Part shown: one piece after another, positions 15,392 through 15,411 of the stretch
Layout of the letters: each line of letters begins with the position of its first letter
How positions within the stretch are numbered: the stretch's first letter is position 1
Assembly: GCA_022616595.1 (NCBI GenBank)
Contig: JAKEEL010000008.1
Span: 1 to 15,411 of the forward strand
Direction: 5' to 3'
Source: Methylococcaceae bacterium
Lineage (GTDB): Bacteria; Pseudomonadota; Gammaproteobacteria; Methylococcales; UBA1147
DNA length: 15,411 nt
Translations under genes and position numbers: made by a program
Notes under the pieces: model-generated
Told to the model about the DNA's origin: nothing
What the model saw: only the letters and a program-made list of their open reading frames with translations
Database searches by the model: none

Positions 15392-15411
15392 TCAACCAAG
15401 CAGCCGGCTCC

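Overview
The window is a continuous piece of a gammaproteobacterial chromosome. It is GC-rich in the housekeeping genes and more AT-rich in the last ~700 bases. The gene order, the close matches to the Pseudomonas and E. coli versions of MreB, PBP2, CmoB and LipB, and the small SmbP-like protein at the right edge fit an environmental gammaproteobacterium such as a methanotroph or sulfur/nitrogen oxidiser. The exact genus cannot be read from the sequence. I see no mobile element, CRISPR array, tRNA or rRNA.

Layout. At the left edge gatC (minus strand) heads a gatCAB operon that continues beyond the window. A divergent intergenic region of about 340 bases separates it from a long plus-strand cell-wall block: mreB, mreC, mreD, mrdA (PBP2), mrdB/rodA, mltB, rlpA, dacA, a ybeD-type small gene and lipB. 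The genes from mreB to lipB all run the same way with short gaps or overlaps (mreC/mreD 17 nt, mrdA/rodA ATGA, ybeD/lipB directly abutting). Together they encode the elongasome: the MreB filament, its membrane partners MreC and MreD, the glycan polymerase RodA and the transpeptidase PBP2. The block also encodes enzymes that trim or cut the wall: two lytic transglycosylase lipoproteins and a DD-carboxypeptidase. lipB, for lipoate attachment, is a passenger often found at the end of this cluster in gammaproteobacteria.

Facing lipB on the minus strand is a second group, read right to left: a second DD-carboxypeptidase with a C-terminal SPOR domain, gor (glutathione reductase) and cmoB (tRNA wobble-uridine carboxymethyltransferase). 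To its right lie a small secreted cysteine-rich protein (minus strand) and, divergently, a small exported SmbP-like protein (plus strand) with a plausible sigma-70 promoter and a foldable leader.

Most notable observations. (1) mreC has no ATG, GTG or TTG at the expected start. The family-conserved N-terminus begins at an ATT codon, placed 7 nt after a nine-codon mini-ORF (stop included) whose own ATG lies in a near-copy of the same 18-nt context. (2) The small secreted protein has eight cysteines whose spacings read the same from either end (2-3-10-11-10-3-2), preceded by two tandem ~35-residue repeats; I do not recognise the family. (3) The SmbP-like gene has a leader with nested inverted repeats followed by a T run.
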